A program made the translations under genes and the position numbers. From Anaerolineales bacterium (GTDB lineage: Bacteria > Chloroflexota > Anaerolineae > Anaerolineales > Villigracilaceae): DNA of 64,000 nucleotides. The notes under the pieces were generated by a model. That model was given only the letters and a program-made list of their open reading frames with translations, was not told the DNA's origin and made no database searches. This document shows positions 7,868 through 15,627 of the stretch, piece by piece. The DNA lies in assembly GCA_013360875.1 (NCBI GenBank), contig JABWAU010000003.1:33656-97655 (forward strand), written 5' to 3'. Position 1 is the stretch's first letter, and each line of letters starts with the position of its first letter.

Positions 7868-8755
7868 CTACCATCCCCTCCCAGCCAGCCTCTCCGCTTC
7901 GGGCATGGTCGCGACAGTGCGCCCCACCATCGGCTCGCCAAGATTGCGGCTCACCTCGGCAAGAATGGACGCGTCCCGATAATGCGTCACCGCCTTGACA
8001 ATCGCCGCGGCGCGCTTGGCCGGATCACCGCTCTTGAAGATGCCCGAGCCGACGAACACACCGTCCACGCCGAGTTGCATCATCAGCGCCGCGTCGGCGG
8101 GAGTCGCCACACCGCCCGCTGCAAAGTTAACCACAGGCAGGCGACCGAGTTCCTTCGTTTCTTTCACAAGTTCATACGGCGCGCCGATCTCCTTGGCGTA
8201 AGACATCAATTCTTCGTCTGCCATTGTAGTGAGACGACGAATCTCGCCGATCACCGAACGCGCGTGACGAACCGCTTCAACGACATCGCCCGTGCCTGCC
8301 TCGCCCTTTGTGCGGATCATCGCCGCGCCCTCGCCGATACGCCTCAATGCCTCGCCGAGATTGCGGCATCCGCACACGAACGGCACTTTGAAGTTGTGCT
8401 TCAAAATGTGATGCGCTTCGTCGGCGGGCGTCAACACTTCGGACTCATCAATGTAATCCACGCCTAGCGCTTCGAGGATCTGCGCCTCGACGAAATGCCC
8501 AATGCGGCATTTCGCCATCACGGGGATGCTCACGCTGTCCATGATCTTCAAGATCAACTCGGGGTCAGACATGCGCGCCACGCCGCCTTGTGCGCGAATA
8601 TCCGCGGGCACGCGTTCCAGTGCCATCACCGCGCACGCGCCTGCATCTTCGGCGATCTTCGCGTGTTCGGGCGTCACCACATCCATGATGACGCCGCCTT
8701 TGAGCATTTGCGCCAGACCTTTTTTCTCGGTCCAGGTTCCAGTTTTGACTTCCAT
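7868..8755 (-). CDS. pdxS: Pyridoxal 5'-phosphate synthase lyase subunit PdxS
   Basis: PdxS condenses ribose 5-phosphate, glyceraldehyde 3-phosphate and PdxT-derived ammonia to PLP. The 295-residue protein is full length and very conserved. It shows the catalytic lysines Lys82 in [10 protein letters not shown] and Lys150 in [11 protein letters not shown], the phosphate-binding [19 protein letters not shown] segment (about 213-231) and [11 protein letters not shown]. The ATG at 8755 has a good AAGGAG ribosome-binding site. It is first gene of a pdxS-pdxT pair. This marks a deoxyxylulose-5-phosphate-independent vitamin B6 route. Confidence 0.98.
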   Translation of the reverse strand: MEVKTGTWTEKKGLAQMLKGGVIMDVVTPEHAKIAEDAGACAVMALERVPADIRAQGGVARMSDPELILKIMDSVSIPVMAKCRIGHFVEAQILEALGVDYIDESEVLTPADEAHHILKHNFKVPFVCGCRNLGEALRRIGEGAAMIRTKGEAGTGDVVEAVRHARSVIGEIRRLTTMADEELMSYAKEIGAPYELVKETKELGRLPVVNFAAGGVATPADAALMMQLGVDGVFVGSGIFKSGDPAKRAAAIVKAVTHYRDASILAEVSRNLGEPMVGRTVATMPEAERLAGRGW

Positions 8756-8957
8756 TTTTTACTCCTTGATTCCGCGTCTTCCGCGTCATCCTGTACATAT
8801 AGATAAGCTGTGCGCACGGGATTCTACCACGCAGGATGAGACGCTTCACGCGCCGCCGAGGGCTGCTTCTGTTTCAAGAAAACTTTCTTTCGCCTCGACA
8901 TCTCTCCTTCACTCCTAACCCCCTCTCTCCCAATGAAAGAGGAACTTTGCCCGCCTC

Positions 8958-8985
8958 TTGACAAAAACCTCCATTTGCATACAAT
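8958..8985 (+). promoter_or_regulatory. Promoter of the GntR regulator gene
   Basis: TTGACA at 8958-8963 and TACAAT at 8980-8985 are separated by 16 bp. The predicted start lies about 8992, giving a leader of about 38 nt that carries the RTACAA repeats. Confidence 0.65.
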
Positions 8986-9026
8986 TATGACAATGATACA
9001 ATTAGTACAATAGTACAAAGATACAA
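8979..9026 (+). promoter_or_regulatory. Cluster of five RTACAA motifs, candidate GntR operator
   Basis: ATACAA at 8979-8984, 8996-9001 and 9021-9026, and GTACAA at 9005-9010 and 9013-9018, overlap the -10 box and the initially transcribed DNA of the regulator gene. Such placement fits autorepression, but the operator is inferred from position only. Confidence 0.45.
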
Positions 9027-9029
9027 TTT

Positions 9030-9449
9030 ATGACAAATAAGAAACTCATCCTCCAAATTGACTTCCGCTCTGGGCTCCCCATCTACACCCAAATCGTGAA
9101 TCAGATACATGCGCAGGTTGCCAGCGGAATTATCAAACCAGGAGATCAACTTCCTACAGTAAGAGCGCTTGCCGAAGAATTGCGCGTCAACTTCAACACG
9201 GTAGCCAGAGCGTATCGGATATTGGATGAAGAGAGAATCATATCCACACAGCAAGGACGCGGCACCTACATCACCGAGATCCCGCCGCCGAAGGTCAGCG
9301 AAAAGTTACGAAGAGAATCATTGGAAGCATTAACTCAAAGATACGTCAGCGAAGCCATGCGGCTGGAGTTTTCCAAAAGTGAGATCAGGCAGATGGTCAA
9401 CGAGCAACTTAAGGCTTGGACGGAAGCGCAGGAGTTCGATAAAGAATAG
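9030..9449 (+). CDS. GntR-family transcriptional regulator, YtrA subfamily
   Basis: This 139-residue DNA-binding protein has the GntR winged helix-turn-helix at residues 12-80: GLPIYTQIVNQIHAQVASG, GDQLPTVRALAEELRVN, then FNTVARAYRILDEERIIST and QQGRGTYI. The C-terminal tail is short (about 55 residues) and helical, as in YtrA-type regulators that control ABC transporter operons. It lacks a large ligand domain. The gene is followed 16 bp later by the SPFH gene and then by SdpI, ABC and CPBP genes, so these are its likely targets. The RTACAA cluster just upstream may be its own operator. Confidence 0.92.
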   Translation: MTNKKLILQIDFRSGLPIYTQIVNQIHAQVASGIIKPGDQLPTVRALAEELRVNFNTVARAYRILDEERIISTQQGRGTYITEIPPPKVSEKLRRESLEALTQRYVSEAMRLEFSKSEIRQMVNEQLKAWTEAQEFDKE

Positions 9450-9465
9450 TCATAAGGAGAATGTC

Positions 9466-10410
9466 ATGGATACCAAATTCATCAAATCCGCATTGGAAAA
9501 GAAAAAAGCCCAAAACGCAGATCTGCGTATTTCGCCAATCGCCGGAATGATCTTCGGGATATGTCTTCTGATCGCAGTACTGGGCGCAATCTGGGGCGAC
9601 GGAAAATACAGCGATGCGGTATTGGGCGGCTGGGTGATCGCGTGGACGCTGATCGGCGTGTACATCCTGTTTGCGCTGAAGGTGGCGGCACAATGGGAAA
9701 AAGCCGTGGTACTGCGGCTCGGAAAATTCCGAAAACTCGCGGGACCGGGTCCGTTTTGGATCATCCCGATCATTGATACGACCCCGACCTGGATTGATCA
9801 CCGCGTCATGGTCACGCCGTTCGCCGCGCAGAAAACGCTGACGAAGGACACCGTGCCGGTGGACGTGGACGCCGTTCTGTTCTGGGTCGTGTGGGATGCA
9901 GAGAAGGCTGCGCTCGAGGTCGAGGACTATCGCGCCGCCGTGGACTGGGCGGCACAGACCGCCCTGCGCGACATCATCGGGCGCATGATGCTGGCGGATA
10001 TCCTTATCGGGCGAAGTATGATCGACAAGGAACTTCAGCAGGTCATTGACGAACGCACCACACCCTGGGGCGTGTCCGTCCAATCGGTGGAGATCCGCGA
10101 CATCGTCATCCCACAAGATCTGGAGGACGCCATGTCCCGCCAGGCGCAGGCGGAACGCGAACGCCAGGCGCGTGTGATTTTGGGAGAATCCGAGAAGCAG
10201 ATCGCAGAATCCTTCGCCGAGGCGTCCCAAGCTTACATCAACAACCCGACCGCTCTGCATCTGCGAGCCATGAACATGCTCTTCGAAGGCTTGAAGGAAA
10301 AAGGCGCGATGGTGATCGTCCCGAGTTCGGCGGTGGACACGATGAATCTTGGCGGACTCAGCGGCATGATCTCACTCGCGCAGAATAACATGCCGAGAGA
10401 AGATAAGTAA
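9466..10410 (+). CDS. SPFH/Band 7 (slipin-like) membrane protein
   Basis: The 314-residue protein has two N-terminal membrane segments (about 25-45 and 55-75), then an SPFH/Band 7 domain typical of slipins. The domain opens with WEKAVVLRLGKFRKLAGPG and continues with IPIIDTTPTWIDHRV, the VDVDAVLFWVVWDAEKAALEVEDY segment and ALRDIIGRMMLADIL. A charged coiled-coil helix follows (RQAQAERERQARVILGESEKQ, about 222-245). Such proteins form membrane microdomain scaffolds and often sit with NfeD proteases, but none is visible here. The start is set by AAGGAG before ATG 9466; the longer frame from 9379 overlaps the GntR gene. Membership in the GntR-led cluster suggests an envelope-stress role. Confidence 0.9.
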   Translation: MDTKFIKSALEKKKAQNADLRISPIAGMIFGICLLIAVLGAIWGDGKYSDAVLGGWVIAWTLIGVYILFALKVAAQWEKAVVLRLGKFRKLAGPGPFWIIPIIDTTPTWIDHRVMVTPFAAQKTLTKDTVPVDVDAVLFWVVWDAEKAALEVEDYRAAVDWAAQTALRDIIGRMMLADILIGRSMIDKELQQVIDERTTPWGVSVQSVEIRDIVIPQDLEDAMSRQAQAERERQARVILGESEKQIAESFAEASQAYINNPTALHLRAMNMLFEGLKEKGAMVIVPSSAVDTMNLGGLSGMISLAQNNMPREDK

Positions 10411-10520
10411 ACCTGTTGGTTGAGTAGGCAGTGCTGGTCCGCCGTATCGAAACCAGAAGTAACCTGTGATTTGCTGGTTTCGATACAGCCGAGACAGGGG
10501 CTCGCTTACCCAACCAGCGA
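10411..10520. repeat. Dispersed palindromic repeat (GGTTGAGTAG...GTATCGAAACC)
   Basis: The segment opens CCTGTTGGTTGAGTAGGC, contains GTATCGAAACCAG (10443-10455) and its near complement CTGGTTTCGATAC, and closes CTCGCTTACCCAACCAG. It is an inverted-repeat element of about 105 bp. Related copies occur at 16.9 and 20.2 kb, and half-copies at 1.3, 48.6 and 59.9 kb. Confidence 0.7.
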
Positions 10521-10539
10521 GGTCACAAAAGGAGAAAAA

Positions 10540-11190
10540 ATGACAACTCGTACCACAACCATTATCGTATTGATCCTGATCACTGCCGCAACGATCGCGG
10601 GACTGGTATTCTGGAACCAATTTCCCGAGCAAATGGCTTCGCACTGGAACGCCAACGACCAGGTGGACGGCTACATGTCCAAATTCTGGGGCGTGTTCAT
10701 GATGCCGTTGTTCTCACTGGGACTGTTCCTGCTTTTCCTGGTTATTCCGAACATTGACCCGCTCAAGGCGAACATCGCCAAATTCCGCGGCGTGTTCAAC
10801 CTGTTCATCGCGTTCATCGTCGGCTTCATGCTGTACGTCCACGCGCTGACGTTGATCTGGAACCTGGGCTACACGAGCTTCGCACTGAGCAAAGCCATGC
10901 TGCCCGCCATGGGACTGCTGTTCTTCTTCATCGGCTACCTGCTGCGCCAGGCAAAACGCAACTGGTTCATCGGCATCCGCACGCCGTGGACGCTCAGCAG
11001 CGACACCGTCTGGGAGAAGACCCACCAACTCGGCAGCGTGCTCTTCATGCTCTCGGGCGTGCTGGCGGTCATCGGCGGTTTCTTCGGCGGCATGATCGCC
11101 TTCTGGTTCATCATGGTCCCGATCTTCGGTTCGGCGATCTTCCTGACCGTCTACTCCTACGTGTTGTATCAGCGTGAAGTGCGCTCGTAA
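10540..11190 (+). CDS. SdpI-like membrane protein (DUF1648 + SdpI)
   Basis: This 216-residue membrane protein resembles SdpI, the immunity protein for the SdpC cannibalism toxin of Bacillus. The N-terminal DUF1648 part has the usual signature: first helix (TTIIVLILITAATIAGLVFW), then NQFPEQMASHWNANDQVDGY. The later SdpI helices include the motif NWFIGIRTPWTLSSDTVWEKTH (about 148-169), diagnostic of SdpI. Six or so membrane helices are visible. The start follows AAAAGGAG at ATG 10540; the long upstream frame is translated repeat. Location after a GntR regulator and before ABC/CPBP genes fits bacteriocin immunity or envelope stress. No toxin gene is visible. Confidence 0.9.
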   Translation: MTTRTTTIIVLILITAATIAGLVFWNQFPEQMASHWNANDQVDGYMSKFWGVFMMPLFSLGLFLLFLVIPNIDPLKANIAKFRGVFNLFIAFIVGFMLYVHALTLIWNLGYTSFALSKAMLPAMGLLFFFIGYLLRQAKRNWFIGIRTPWTLSSDTVWEKTHQLGSVLFMLSGVLAVIGGFFGGMIAFWFIMVPIFGSAIFLTVYSYVLYQREVRS

Positions 11191-11196
11191 TGAGAG

Positions 11197-11220
11197 ACGG
11201 AGCAGGCATGCCTGCTCCGT
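11197..11220 (+). terminator. Perfect 24-bp palindrome after the SdpI-like gene
   Basis: ACGGAGCAGGCA is followed directly by its reverse complement TGCCTGCTCCGT and then TTT. It is a possible weak terminator or attenuator between the SdpI-like and ABC genes, and it abuts the parS-like site. Confidence 0.6.
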
Positions 11221-11233
11221 TTCACGTGAAACA
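11218..11233. promoter_or_regulatory. parS-like site 1
   Basis: CGTTTCACGTGAAACA matches the bacterial parS consensus TGTTTCACGTGAAACA at 15 of 16 positions, including the complete 14-bp core GTTTCACGTGAAAC. It lies between the SdpI-like and ABC ATPase genes. Confidence 0.65.
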
Positions 11234-11248
11234 TGGAAAGGTAAAAAC

Positions 11249-12181
11249 ATGCCCATCATTGAAGTCAACGACCTGCGGCGCACCTTCGGCGAGAATGTCG
11301 CGGTGGACAGGATGACGTTCACCGTCGAGCCTGGCGAAGTGTTCGGACTGCTCGGACCGAACGGCGCGGGCAAGACGACCACGGTTCGGCTCCTTAACGG
11401 AATCCTGCCTCCGTCCGAGGGAACGGCGCGCGTCTTCGGGTTTGATCCAACAACTCAAGGCGAAGACATCCGCCGCAAGACAGGCGTTTTGACCGAAACA
11501 CCCGCACTCTACGAACGATTGTCTGCGCGCGAGAACTTGGAATTTTTCGCAACGCTGCAAGCAATCCCCGAATCGGACGTGTCCCGCCGCGTGGACGAGA
11601 TGCTCGAATTCTTCGAACTCGCTCCGCGCGCCAAAGACAAGGTTGAAACATTCAGCAAAGGCATGAAGCAAAGACTCGCCCTGGCGCGCGCCTTGATCCA
11701 CAAACCGCCGCTGTTGTTTCTGGATGAACCGACCTCAGGTCTCGACCCCGAAGCCGCGCAGCAAGTCAACGACTTGATCGCAAACTTGACCAGCGCCAAC
11801 GGTCAGACTGTCGTGTTGGCGACACACAACCTCTTCGAAGCACAGCGCCTGTGTGACCGTGTCGCAGTGATGAATAAAGGGAAAATCCTGGCACTGGGCA
11901 GTCTCAAAGAACTCGCTCGCAAACTATGGCCCGTCACGTGGGTGGACATTACGTTTCACGTGAAACCGAAGGGAAAAGTTGCAGACGCGCTCAAGATCCA
12001 TCGAGGCGTGATTCAGGCGTCGGCGGAGGACGAAGCGTTGGCGGTCCAGGTCGAGAACGAGGACGTTATTCCCGAAGTCGTCCGTCATCTCGTAAATAAT
12101 GGCGCGTCCATTTTGAGAGTCAATCCGAGGGATTACACGTTGGAAGATATCTATTTTGCGTTACAGGCAGGTGAAGCATGA
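11249..12181 (+). CDS. ABC transporter ATP-binding protein (ABC-2 type)
   Basis: This 310-residue ATPase energises the neighbouring ABC-2 permease. All nucleotide-binding motifs are present: Walker A GPNGAGKTTT (about residues 38-47), a signature sequence degenerate as FSKGMKQRLALARAL (about 136-150), Walker B LLFLDEPTSGLD and the switch His in LATHNLFEA. The C-terminal 80 residues, after KGKILALGS, form the regulatory tail common in drug or antibiotic exporters. Start at 11249 (MPIIEVNDL); the longer frame from 11174 includes the palindrome and parS-like site. Its stop overlaps the permease ATG by 4 bp. A second parS-like site lies inside the coding region. Substrate unknown. Confidence 0.95.
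   Translation: MPIIEVNDLRRTFGENVAVDRMTFTVEPGEVFGLLGPNGAGKTTTVRLLNGILPPSEGTARVFGFDPTTQGEDIRRKTGVLTETPALYERLSARENLEFFATLQAIPESDVSRRVDEMLEFFELAPRAKDKVETFSKGMKQRLALARALIHKPPLLFLDEPTSGLDPEAAQQVNDLIANLTSANGQTVVLATHNLFEAQRLCDRVAVMNKGKILALGSLKELARKLWPVTWVDITFHVKPKGKVADALKIHRGVIQASAEDEALAVQVENEDVIPEVVRHLVNNGASILRVNPRDYTLEDIYFALQAGEA
11952..11967. promoter_or_regulatory. parS-like site 2, inside the ABC ATPase gene
   Basis: CGTTTCACGTGAAACC matches the parS consensus at 14 of 16 positions, again with the intact 14-bp core, 734 bp after the first site. It encodes part of TFHVKPKG in the ATPase. Confidence 0.6.
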
Positions 12182-13002
12182 ACTGGCGTTCGATCTGGGC
12201 GATTGCCCGCAAAGACTTGATGGAAGTGCGGCAGAACAAAGCCGCGTGGATCCCTGCCATCGTGCTGCCGTTGATGTTTGCGGTCATTATGCCGATCCTG
12301 TTTTCTGCCGTTTCGCAATTCATCCCTGCCGAAGAGGCGCAGAAACAGTTGGGGGATGTGGAAATGATGCTGAAGAATTTGCCGCCAGCAGTGCAGGCGA
12401 TTTTCGATGGGTTGAAATTAGAACAAATGTTCGTAATTTACATGACCGCCTTTTTGCTTGCGCCGCTGTTCCTCATCATGCCGTTGATGTTCTCGTCGGT
12501 GGTCGGCGCGGACTCGTTCGTCGGCGAGCGCGAACGTAAAACGATGGAAGCGTTGCTCTACTCCCCCACCACCGACATGGAACTTTTCCTCGGCAAGGTG
12601 CTGGCGGCGGTGATCCCTGCAATATCATTATCGTGGCTGACGTATCTTGTGTACATCGTCGTGGTCAATGTCGCAAGTTATGGATTGTTCCAGCGCATCT
12701 GGTTTCCACTGCCCACCTGGTGGCCCCTGATGTTCTGGCTGACGCCCGCCTTTGCACTGCTCGGCATTTCAGCAACGGTGATGATCTCGGCGCGCGTCAA
12801 GACATTCATGGAAGCGTATCAGCTCACCGGCTCGCTGGTGGTCATTGTGCTGGCGCTGGTGATCGGACAGGTCAGCGGCGTGTTGTTCCTCGGCGTTGGC
12901 ACGGTCTTCCTGATAGGCACATTGATCTGGGTCGTGGACATTGTCCTGATTCGAATCGCCATCCGAAACTTCGAACGCAGTTCGTTGATCACAAAATTAT
13001 AG
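12178..13002 (+). CDS. ABC-2 type transporter permease
   Basis: This 274-residue integral membrane protein is the partner of the preceding ATPase, to which it is coupled by an ATGA overlap. It shows the ABC-2 layout: an N-terminal helix (WIPAIVLPLMFAVIMPILFS), an extracytoplasmic loop, then about five helices, with the conserved cytoplasmic segment VGADSFVGERERKTMEALLYSPT (about 104-126) that contacts the ATPase. Final residues NFERSSLITKL are cytoplasmic. Export is more likely than import because no substrate-binding protein is present. Confidence 0.92.
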   Translation: MNWRSIWAIARKDLMEVRQNKAAWIPAIVLPLMFAVIMPILFSAVSQFIPAEEAQKQLGDVEMMLKNLPPAVQAIFDGLKLEQMFVIYMTAFLLAPLFLIMPLMFSSVVGADSFVGERERKTMEALLYSPTTDMELFLGKVLAAVIPAISLSWLTYLVYIVVVNVASYGLFQRIWFPLPTWWPLMFWLTPAFALLGISATVMISARVKTFMEAYQLTGSLVVIVLALVIGQVSGVLFLGVGTVFLIGTLIWVVDIVLIRIAIRNFERSSLITKL

Positions 13003-13011
13003 GAGCATAGA

Positions 13012-13797
13012 ATGAACAAACCCTTCAACTGGAAAATCTTTTTCATTGTGTGGATCGCCGCAGTCGTTGGTGTGATTGCCATCATTCCCTATTCACTGAC
13101 CCTTCAAGGCGCCTCAACACAGGACCTGCCAATACCATTGCCTGTCCTGCTGACAATCCAAATCACTCAAAACGCTTTTATGTTCGCTGTGCTGACCGCG
13201 GCAGGGCTGTTCTTCGCCAACCGCATCGGGCTGGGACTCCCGATTTTGGAGGCGCGCCTGCGCGGCGAATCGGTCGGCGACAAGATCCGCGCCATCCTGC
13301 CGTTGAGCATCGTCATTGGCGTGGTCGCTTCCCTGCTGATTGTCGGCCTGGATCTTCTTGTCTTCCAGCCAGCCATGCTCCGTGAATTGGGGGATTCGGC
13401 AAACACCCTGAATTTGCAAACCGCACAGCCTCCCGCCTGGCAGGGATTCCTCGCCTCGTTCTACGGCGGCATCAGCGAAGAGGTTCTGCTGCGACTGTTC
13501 GTCATGTCATTGCTTGCGTGGTTGGGATCGTTCATTAGCAAGACAACAGAAGGCAGGCCCACCAGCGCGGTGTTCTGGATCGCCAACATCCTTGCCGCGG
13601 TGCTCTTCGGAATTGGGCATTTGCCCGCAACGTCGATGCTCATCCCGCTCACGCCATTGGTCATTACACGCGCCATCGTGTTGAATGGAGTTGCTGGCGT
13701 GGCGTTTGGCTGGCTGTATTGGAAGCGCGGACTTGAATCGGCGATGATCGCGCACTTCTCGGCGGACATTGTCCTTCATGTGTTGCTCGCATTATAG
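13012..13797 (+). CDS. CPBP-family intramembrane glutamic protease (CAAX/Abi-like)
   Basis: The 261-residue protein has about eight hydrophobic helices. It carries the CPBP catalytic pattern: Glu156-Glu157 and Arg161 in ISEEVLLRL, an FxxxH motif in FGIGHLPAT and a third motif near VAGVAFGWLYW, with a further H in MIAHFSADIVLH. Members cleave prenylated or other membrane proteins; many sit in bacteriocin operons where they give immunity. This copy is 10 bp after the ABC permease in the GntR/SdpI cluster, supporting such a role. The ATG follows AGGAG. Confidence 0.93.
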   Translation: MNKPFNWKIFFIVWIAAVVGVIAIIPYSLTLQGASTQDLPIPLPVLLTIQITQNAFMFAVLTAAGLFFANRIGLGLPILEARLRGESVGDKIRAILPLSIVIGVVASLLIVGLDLLVFQPAMLRELGDSANTLNLQTAQPPAWQGFLASFYGGISEEVLLRLFVMSLLAWLGSFISKTTEGRPTSAVFWIANILAAVLFGIGHLPATSMLIPLTPLVITRAIVLNGVAGVAFGWLYWKRGLESAMIAHFSADIVLHVLLAL

Positions 13798-13806
13798 GAG
13801 GTCGAA

Positions 13807-14040
13807 ATGTACGATGAATATCAAAAATGGGAATACCGCGTCCAGACCATTGGCAGTATCTTTGGCACAAAGGATGAACTGATCCAAGCCACATTAGACG
13901 AATGGGGGGAAGAAGGCTGGGAGGCGATCAATGTTTTCACGCCGGAAGGCAGCGGCAAGATCACCATCGTCGCCAAACGTCCACTGACGGAGCGTGTGCG
14001 GCGGCGCAGGTCCATGCCAGGGATGAGGCAAGGCTCATAG
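13807..14040 (+). CDS. Small DUF4177-like protein
   Basis: The 77-residue protein begins MYDEYQKWEYRVQTIG and contains the DUF4177 hallmark of an N-terminal WEY strand and a central NxxGxxGWE-like segment, here LDEWGEEGWEAINVF (about 35-49), followed by the strand ITIVAKRP. The C-terminus is Arg-rich. It follows the CPBP gene by 9 bp with an AGGAGG ribosome-binding site and is the last gene of the cluster. Function unknown. Confidence 0.8.
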   Translation: MYDEYQKWEYRVQTIGSIFGTKDELIQATLDEWGEEGWEAINVFTPEGSGKITIVAKRPLTERVRRRRSMPGMRQGS

Positions 14041-14077
14041 GAACAGAATCAATTTTCGGCTGAGTCCGAAGCGAACG

Positions 14078-14107
14078 AATATCCGCATTTGGGGGTGCGG
14101 ATATTTT
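14078..14107 (+). terminator. Rho-independent terminator closing the GntR-DUF4177 cluster
   Basis: Arms AATATCCGCA (14078-14087) and TGCGGATATT (14096-14105) enclose an 8-nt loop and are followed by TT. Confidence 0.8.
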
Positions 14108-14116
14108 CATTAACGA

Positions 14117-14122
14117 TACAAT
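14117..14122 (+). promoter_or_regulatory. -10 box (TACAAT) of a leaderless transcript
   Basis: TACAAT at 14117-14122 lies six bases before the ATG at 14129. Confidence 0.6.
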
Positions 14123-14128
14123 TACCCC

Positions 14129-15589
14129 ATGCGTGGATTCGGAAATGTCCCTTTGATCTTCGTCATTATCGTCCTGAGCATGGCGCTCGGCTTTTCGATG
14201 TTCACTCGCGGGCATGAATGGGGCGACGATTGGGCGTCCTACGTTATGCAGGCGCAAAGCATTCTGGACGGCAAAACGGACGAATTTGTCGAACGCAATG
14301 CGTTCACGATCTTCGAATCGTCGGTTCAAATTGGACCTGTGGCGTATCCATGGGGATATCCGCTCGCGCTCACCCCTGCGCTATTGCTCAAAGGAGTTCA
14401 CGCGCTTACCTTGAAATTACCCGGCCTTTTCTTCTTTGCGGGATTTCTCGTCTGCCTCTACCTGCTGATCGAGCCGCGCCTCACGCCGACCGAAAGCCTG
14501 CTCATCGTTTCCCTGTTCGCCTTCAACCCGACCTTCGTTGGCTTTCTAGATTACATTCTTTCGGATATCCCCTTTCTGTTTTCTGTCTTCCTAGCTTTAT
14601 TTTTGATATCGGGAACCGGCGTGGAGCGAGGCGCATGGAGGCAAATCCTTTCCGGATCAGCCATCTTCTTCGCTTTTTTCATCCGCACAACCGGGGTGAT
14701 TTTACTGGCGGGCTTCCTGCTCCATCAGGCGCTTCTCTTCCTGCGGGAAAAGAACAATCGGAGGACGATCGCACTAAACTCCATGATCGTTATCGCGGCT
14801 TTTACTGCGTTGTGGTTGATTTCGTCCCTTCTCCTGCCAAACGGACAGGGGTCATATTTTCAACAACTCATGGGACTTACCCTCGAGAAATTCCTGAACA
14901 ACATCCGCGACTATTTTTATCTTTTCACTCAGTTCTTTGGCGCCACGCCCGCCCCCGCGTGGAAGTACGTTTATTATGCCTTGGTCGTCCTTTTTCTGCT
15001 CGGCGCATGGGCGCGGCGGGAGGCGGATCGGGTTTTGCTCCTCTTTTTTGTTCTCTATTTCGTTGTCATGCTCGTCTGGCCCGAATGGCAGGGAATACGT
15101 TTTATCTTTCCGTTGTTGCCTCTGTTCTTCTACTTCGCCCTTCAAGGCGCAAACGCCCTCCTCGTCAGATTGTCGGAAAGATACAAACCTACTGCCAGAG
15201 GGATGATTTACCTGTTTGGGTTTGCGCTGGTGGGGCTCTTTCTTTTCCATTCCGGGACCCAAGCCTACACAAACCTGAAGGACGGCCGCAGGATCAACGG
15301 TCCCTTCGACCCGTTCAGTTATGACTTGTACAACTTCATCCGGGCTGAGACGCCTCCCGACAGCGTGATCGTCTTCTTCAAGCCGCGCGCCCTACGCCTG
15401 TTTACCGACCGCGACTCGTTCATGGCGCTCGAATGTGACCGCCTCCCGCTCGGCGACTACGTTGCCCTCCACAAGAATTGGGAATACAGCCAGATCCTTC
15501 CCGGTGACGTTCAAAATTGCAACCTGCCCCTGAAAAACGTGTACGAAAATCGCAGGTTCATCCTCTACGAAGTGGAAAAACAAAACTGA
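14129..15589 (+). CDS. GT-C fold glycosyltransferase, family 39-like membrane protein
   Basis: This 486-residue protein has about 11 membrane helices with an N-terminal extracytoplasmic loop carrying the acidic motif HEWGDDWASY (about residues 30-39) and then PWGYPLALTP. That arrangement is typical of GT-C enzymes using polyprenyl-phosphate sugars (ArnT/PMT-like family 39). A soluble C-terminal region of about 90 residues follows the last helix (RAETPPDSVIVFFKPRALRLFTDRD...). Its position next to a kinase gives no clue to acceptor. The start follows TACAAT by 6 nt. Confidence 0.8.
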   Translation: MRGFGNVPLIFVIIVLSMALGFSMFTRGHEWGDDWASYVMQAQSILDGKTDEFVERNAFTIFESSVQIGPVAYPWGYPLALTPALLLKGVHALTLKLPGLFFFAGFLVCLYLLIEPRLTPTESLLIVSLFAFNPTFVGFLDYILSDIPFLFSVFLALFLISGTGVERGAWRQILSGSAIFFAFFIRTTGVILLAGFLLHQALLFLREKNNRRTIALNSMIVIAAFTALWLISSLLLPNGQGSYFQQLMGLTLEKFLNNIRDYFYLFTQFFGATPAPAWKYVYYALVVLFLLGAWARREADRVLLLFFVLYFVVMLVWPEWQGIRFIFPLLPLFFYFALQGANALLVRLSERYKPTARGMIYLFGFALVGLFLFHSGTQAYTNLKDGRRINGPFDPFSYDLYNFIRAETPPDSVIVFFKPRALRLFTDRDSFMALECDRLPLGDYVALHKNWEYSQILPGDVQNCNLPLKNVYENRRFILYEVEKQN

Positions 15590-15615
15590 CACTTGAATCT
15601 CCCATCCAAAATCGG

Positions 15616-15621
15616 TAAACT
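15616..15621 (+). promoter_or_regulatory. -10 box (TAAACT) of a leaderless transcript
   Basis: TAAACT at 15616-15621 precedes ATG 15628 by six bases, matching the spacing at several other genes here. Confidence 0.5.
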
Positions 15622-15627
15622 ATATCC

